Positions 14,747 through 15,476 of a stretch of 15,476 nt of DNA are shown here, in pieces. This DNA comes from Yoonia sp. (GTDB lineage Bacteria > Pseudomonadota > Alphaproteobacteria > Rhodobacterales > Rhodobacteraceae), in contig JAHDGO010000018.1 of NCBI GenBank assembly GCA_020627605.1, positions 1-15,476 on the forward strand. Direction: 5' to 3'. The notes under the pieces were generated by a model. That model searched no databases and was not told the DNA's origin. It saw only the letters and a program-made list of their open reading frames with translations. The translations under genes and the position numbers were made by a program. The first letter of the stretch is position 1; the number at the start of each line of letters is the position of its first letter.

Positions 14747-15387
14747 GCAGGCACCTTTTGCGGCTGGCAGGTGGTCAGGATGAAACCGTTCACGATCCGC
14801 GCCTCCCCACCCATAGCAGGCAGGCCGCGCAGATCGTGGGTGGCGAATGTCGTGCCGGTCCACGTCAGGCGGACCGCGTCAAAACCGATGACCTGCCCGG
14901 TCAGTGGAAACTGCGCCTTGTAGATCGCCTCTTTCGCGCAAAAGACCTGCTTTGCGGCCAGGCCGGGGTCAGGCTGCGCGTTCACCCACAGCATGTCTTT
15001 GGCGGTGCAGATGATCGGGATCAGATCAGGATCAAGCGCTGTGGCGGCTTCGATATCCACACCGAGGGTTTCCTGGCCTGTCGCGCGCGTCACAACGGCG
15101 ATGCAGGCGCTGTCGCAATGGGCGATGCTGCCCACCAGGCCCGGCGGCCATTTCGGGGCGCCCTGCGGGCCTTGCGGGATGGCGGCGGGCGAAAGGCCCA
15201 GTTGCGCCATGGCAGCCCGCGCGGCGCGGCGTCCGGCGGCAAAACTGGCGCGGCGGGCCGGAACTGCGCGGCCCAATGCGGCGTCTTCGCCCGCCAGTAG
15301 ACCGATGGCCGGATCACGCGGATCGCTCAGGCCGATGCCTGCACCCGGCCCCAGCATCTGTTGCAGGTGATCGGCGAGGGCTTGCAT
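14743..15387 (-). CDS. 4'-phosphopantetheinyl transferase (EntD/Sfp superfamily)
   Basis: 214 residues. It moves the 4'-phosphopantetheine arm of coenzyme A to a Ser of acyl- or peptidyl-carrier proteins, making them active. Motifs: RRASFAAGRRAARAAM near residues 45-60; APKWPPGLVGSIAHCDS (77-93), the EntD-type WPxGxxGSxxH segment with H90; GVDIE with the Mg ligands D111 and E113; and AAKQVFCAKEAIYKA with K152, E153 and K157. All key residues are present. The EntD-like layout suggests a carrier protein of a siderophore or other NRPS/PKS product rather than the fatty-acid ACP. Its ATG overlaps the stop of the upstream gene (TGATG) and its own stop overlaps the hydrolase ATG (ATGA), so all three are one operon read leftwards. 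No NRPS or PKS gene is in the window. Confidence 0.9.
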   Translation of the reverse strand: MQALADHLQQMLGPGAGIGLSDPRDPAIGLLAGEDAALGRAVPARRASFAAGRRAARAAMAQLGLSPAAIPQGPQGAPKWPPGLVGSIAHCDSACIAVVTRATGQETLGVDIEAATALDPDLIPIICTAKDMLWVNAQPDPGLAAKQVFCAKEAIYKAQFPLTGQVIGFDAVRLTWTGTTFATHDLRGLPAMGGEARIVNGFILTTCQPQKVPA

Positions 15388-15476
15388 CAGCGTTTGCGAC
15401 GGGCTTCGCGCATAGCACGGCGGCGGGCCATGGCGTCCTGCAATCCGTCGCCCGATGGTGCGGACGCAGCGGCAAC
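15387..15476 (-). CDS. C-terminal end of an unidentified protein (truncated by window edge)
   Basis: On the - strand the frame is open from the window edge to a TGA at 15389-15387 that overlaps the ATG of the phosphopantetheinyl transferase as TGATG. The 29 visible residues are Ala/Ser-rich, then strongly basic (ending MARRRAMREARRKR). Such a tail is common at the end of cytoplasmic proteins in high-GC bacteria and gives no function. The tight overlap and matching strand support a real gene in the same operon. Given the downstream transferase, a carrier-protein-dependent synthetase or acyltransferase would be a reasonable guess only. Confidence 0.55.
   Translation of the reverse strand, partial: VAAASAPSGDGLQDAMARRRAMREARRKR

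Noticed and set aside
14747..14863. N-terminal extension of the SGNH hydrolase from an ATG at 14863
   Set aside because: It would overlap the phosphopantetheinyl transferase by 120 bases and put 39 unrelated residues before a clean signal anchor; the ATGA junction at 14746 is a far better start.

Overview
The window looks like a chromosomal segment of an alphaproteobacterium, most likely Rhodobacteraceae (roseobacter-type). The evidence is high GC with GC-rich third codon positions, tightly overlapping operons (mostly ATGA junctions), and a small secreted, membrane-anchored Pro/Asp-rich protein. The genus cannot be named from the sequence. No RNA gene, mobile element, CRISPR array or origin was seen.

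Region 1 (1-3016, + strand) is the 3' end of a myo-inositol catabolism operon: the C-terminal part of an IolC-like PfkB kinase, iolB, a class II aldolase that probably does the IolJ step, and iolG. Together they cover oxidation of inositol (IolG), isomerisation of 5-deoxyglucuronate (IolB), phosphorylation (IolC) and C-C cleavage (aldolase). IolD, IolE and IolA must lie outside the window.

Region 2 (3017-3238) is a 222-base leader without a convincing gene. It has short inverted repeats that could form competing hairpins, and a strong but apparently unused Shine-Dalgarno sequence.

Region 3 (3239-12966, + strand) is one nine-gene surface-polysaccharide operon, nearly every junction overlapping by 1-4 bases. 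It holds rmlC-rmlB-rmlD-rmlA (complete dTDP-L-rhamnose synthesis), a Gfo/Idh/MocA oxidoreductase, an extended SDR epimerase/dehydratase, a GT4 and a GT2 glycosyltransferase, and a 698-residue protein that fuses a Gfo/Idh/MocA oxidoreductase to an extended SDR. No flippase, polymerase, initiating phosphoglycosyltransferase or export gene is present, so assembly must depend on genes elsewhere. The repeated Gfo/Idh/MocA + SDR pairing, once as neighbouring genes and once as a fusion, is the most interesting feature.

Region 4 (12967-13813) holds a weak hairpin, a convergent gene for a small secreted/membrane-anchored protein on the - strand, and a 448-base gap with an AT-rich patch, a palindrome and two doubtful short ORFs.

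Region 5 (13814-15476, - strand) is a three-gene operon fragment: the C-terminus of an unknown gene, an EntD/Sfp-type 4'-phosphopantetheinyl transferase, and a membrane-anchored SGNH-like hydrolase, joined by TGATG and ATGA overlaps.
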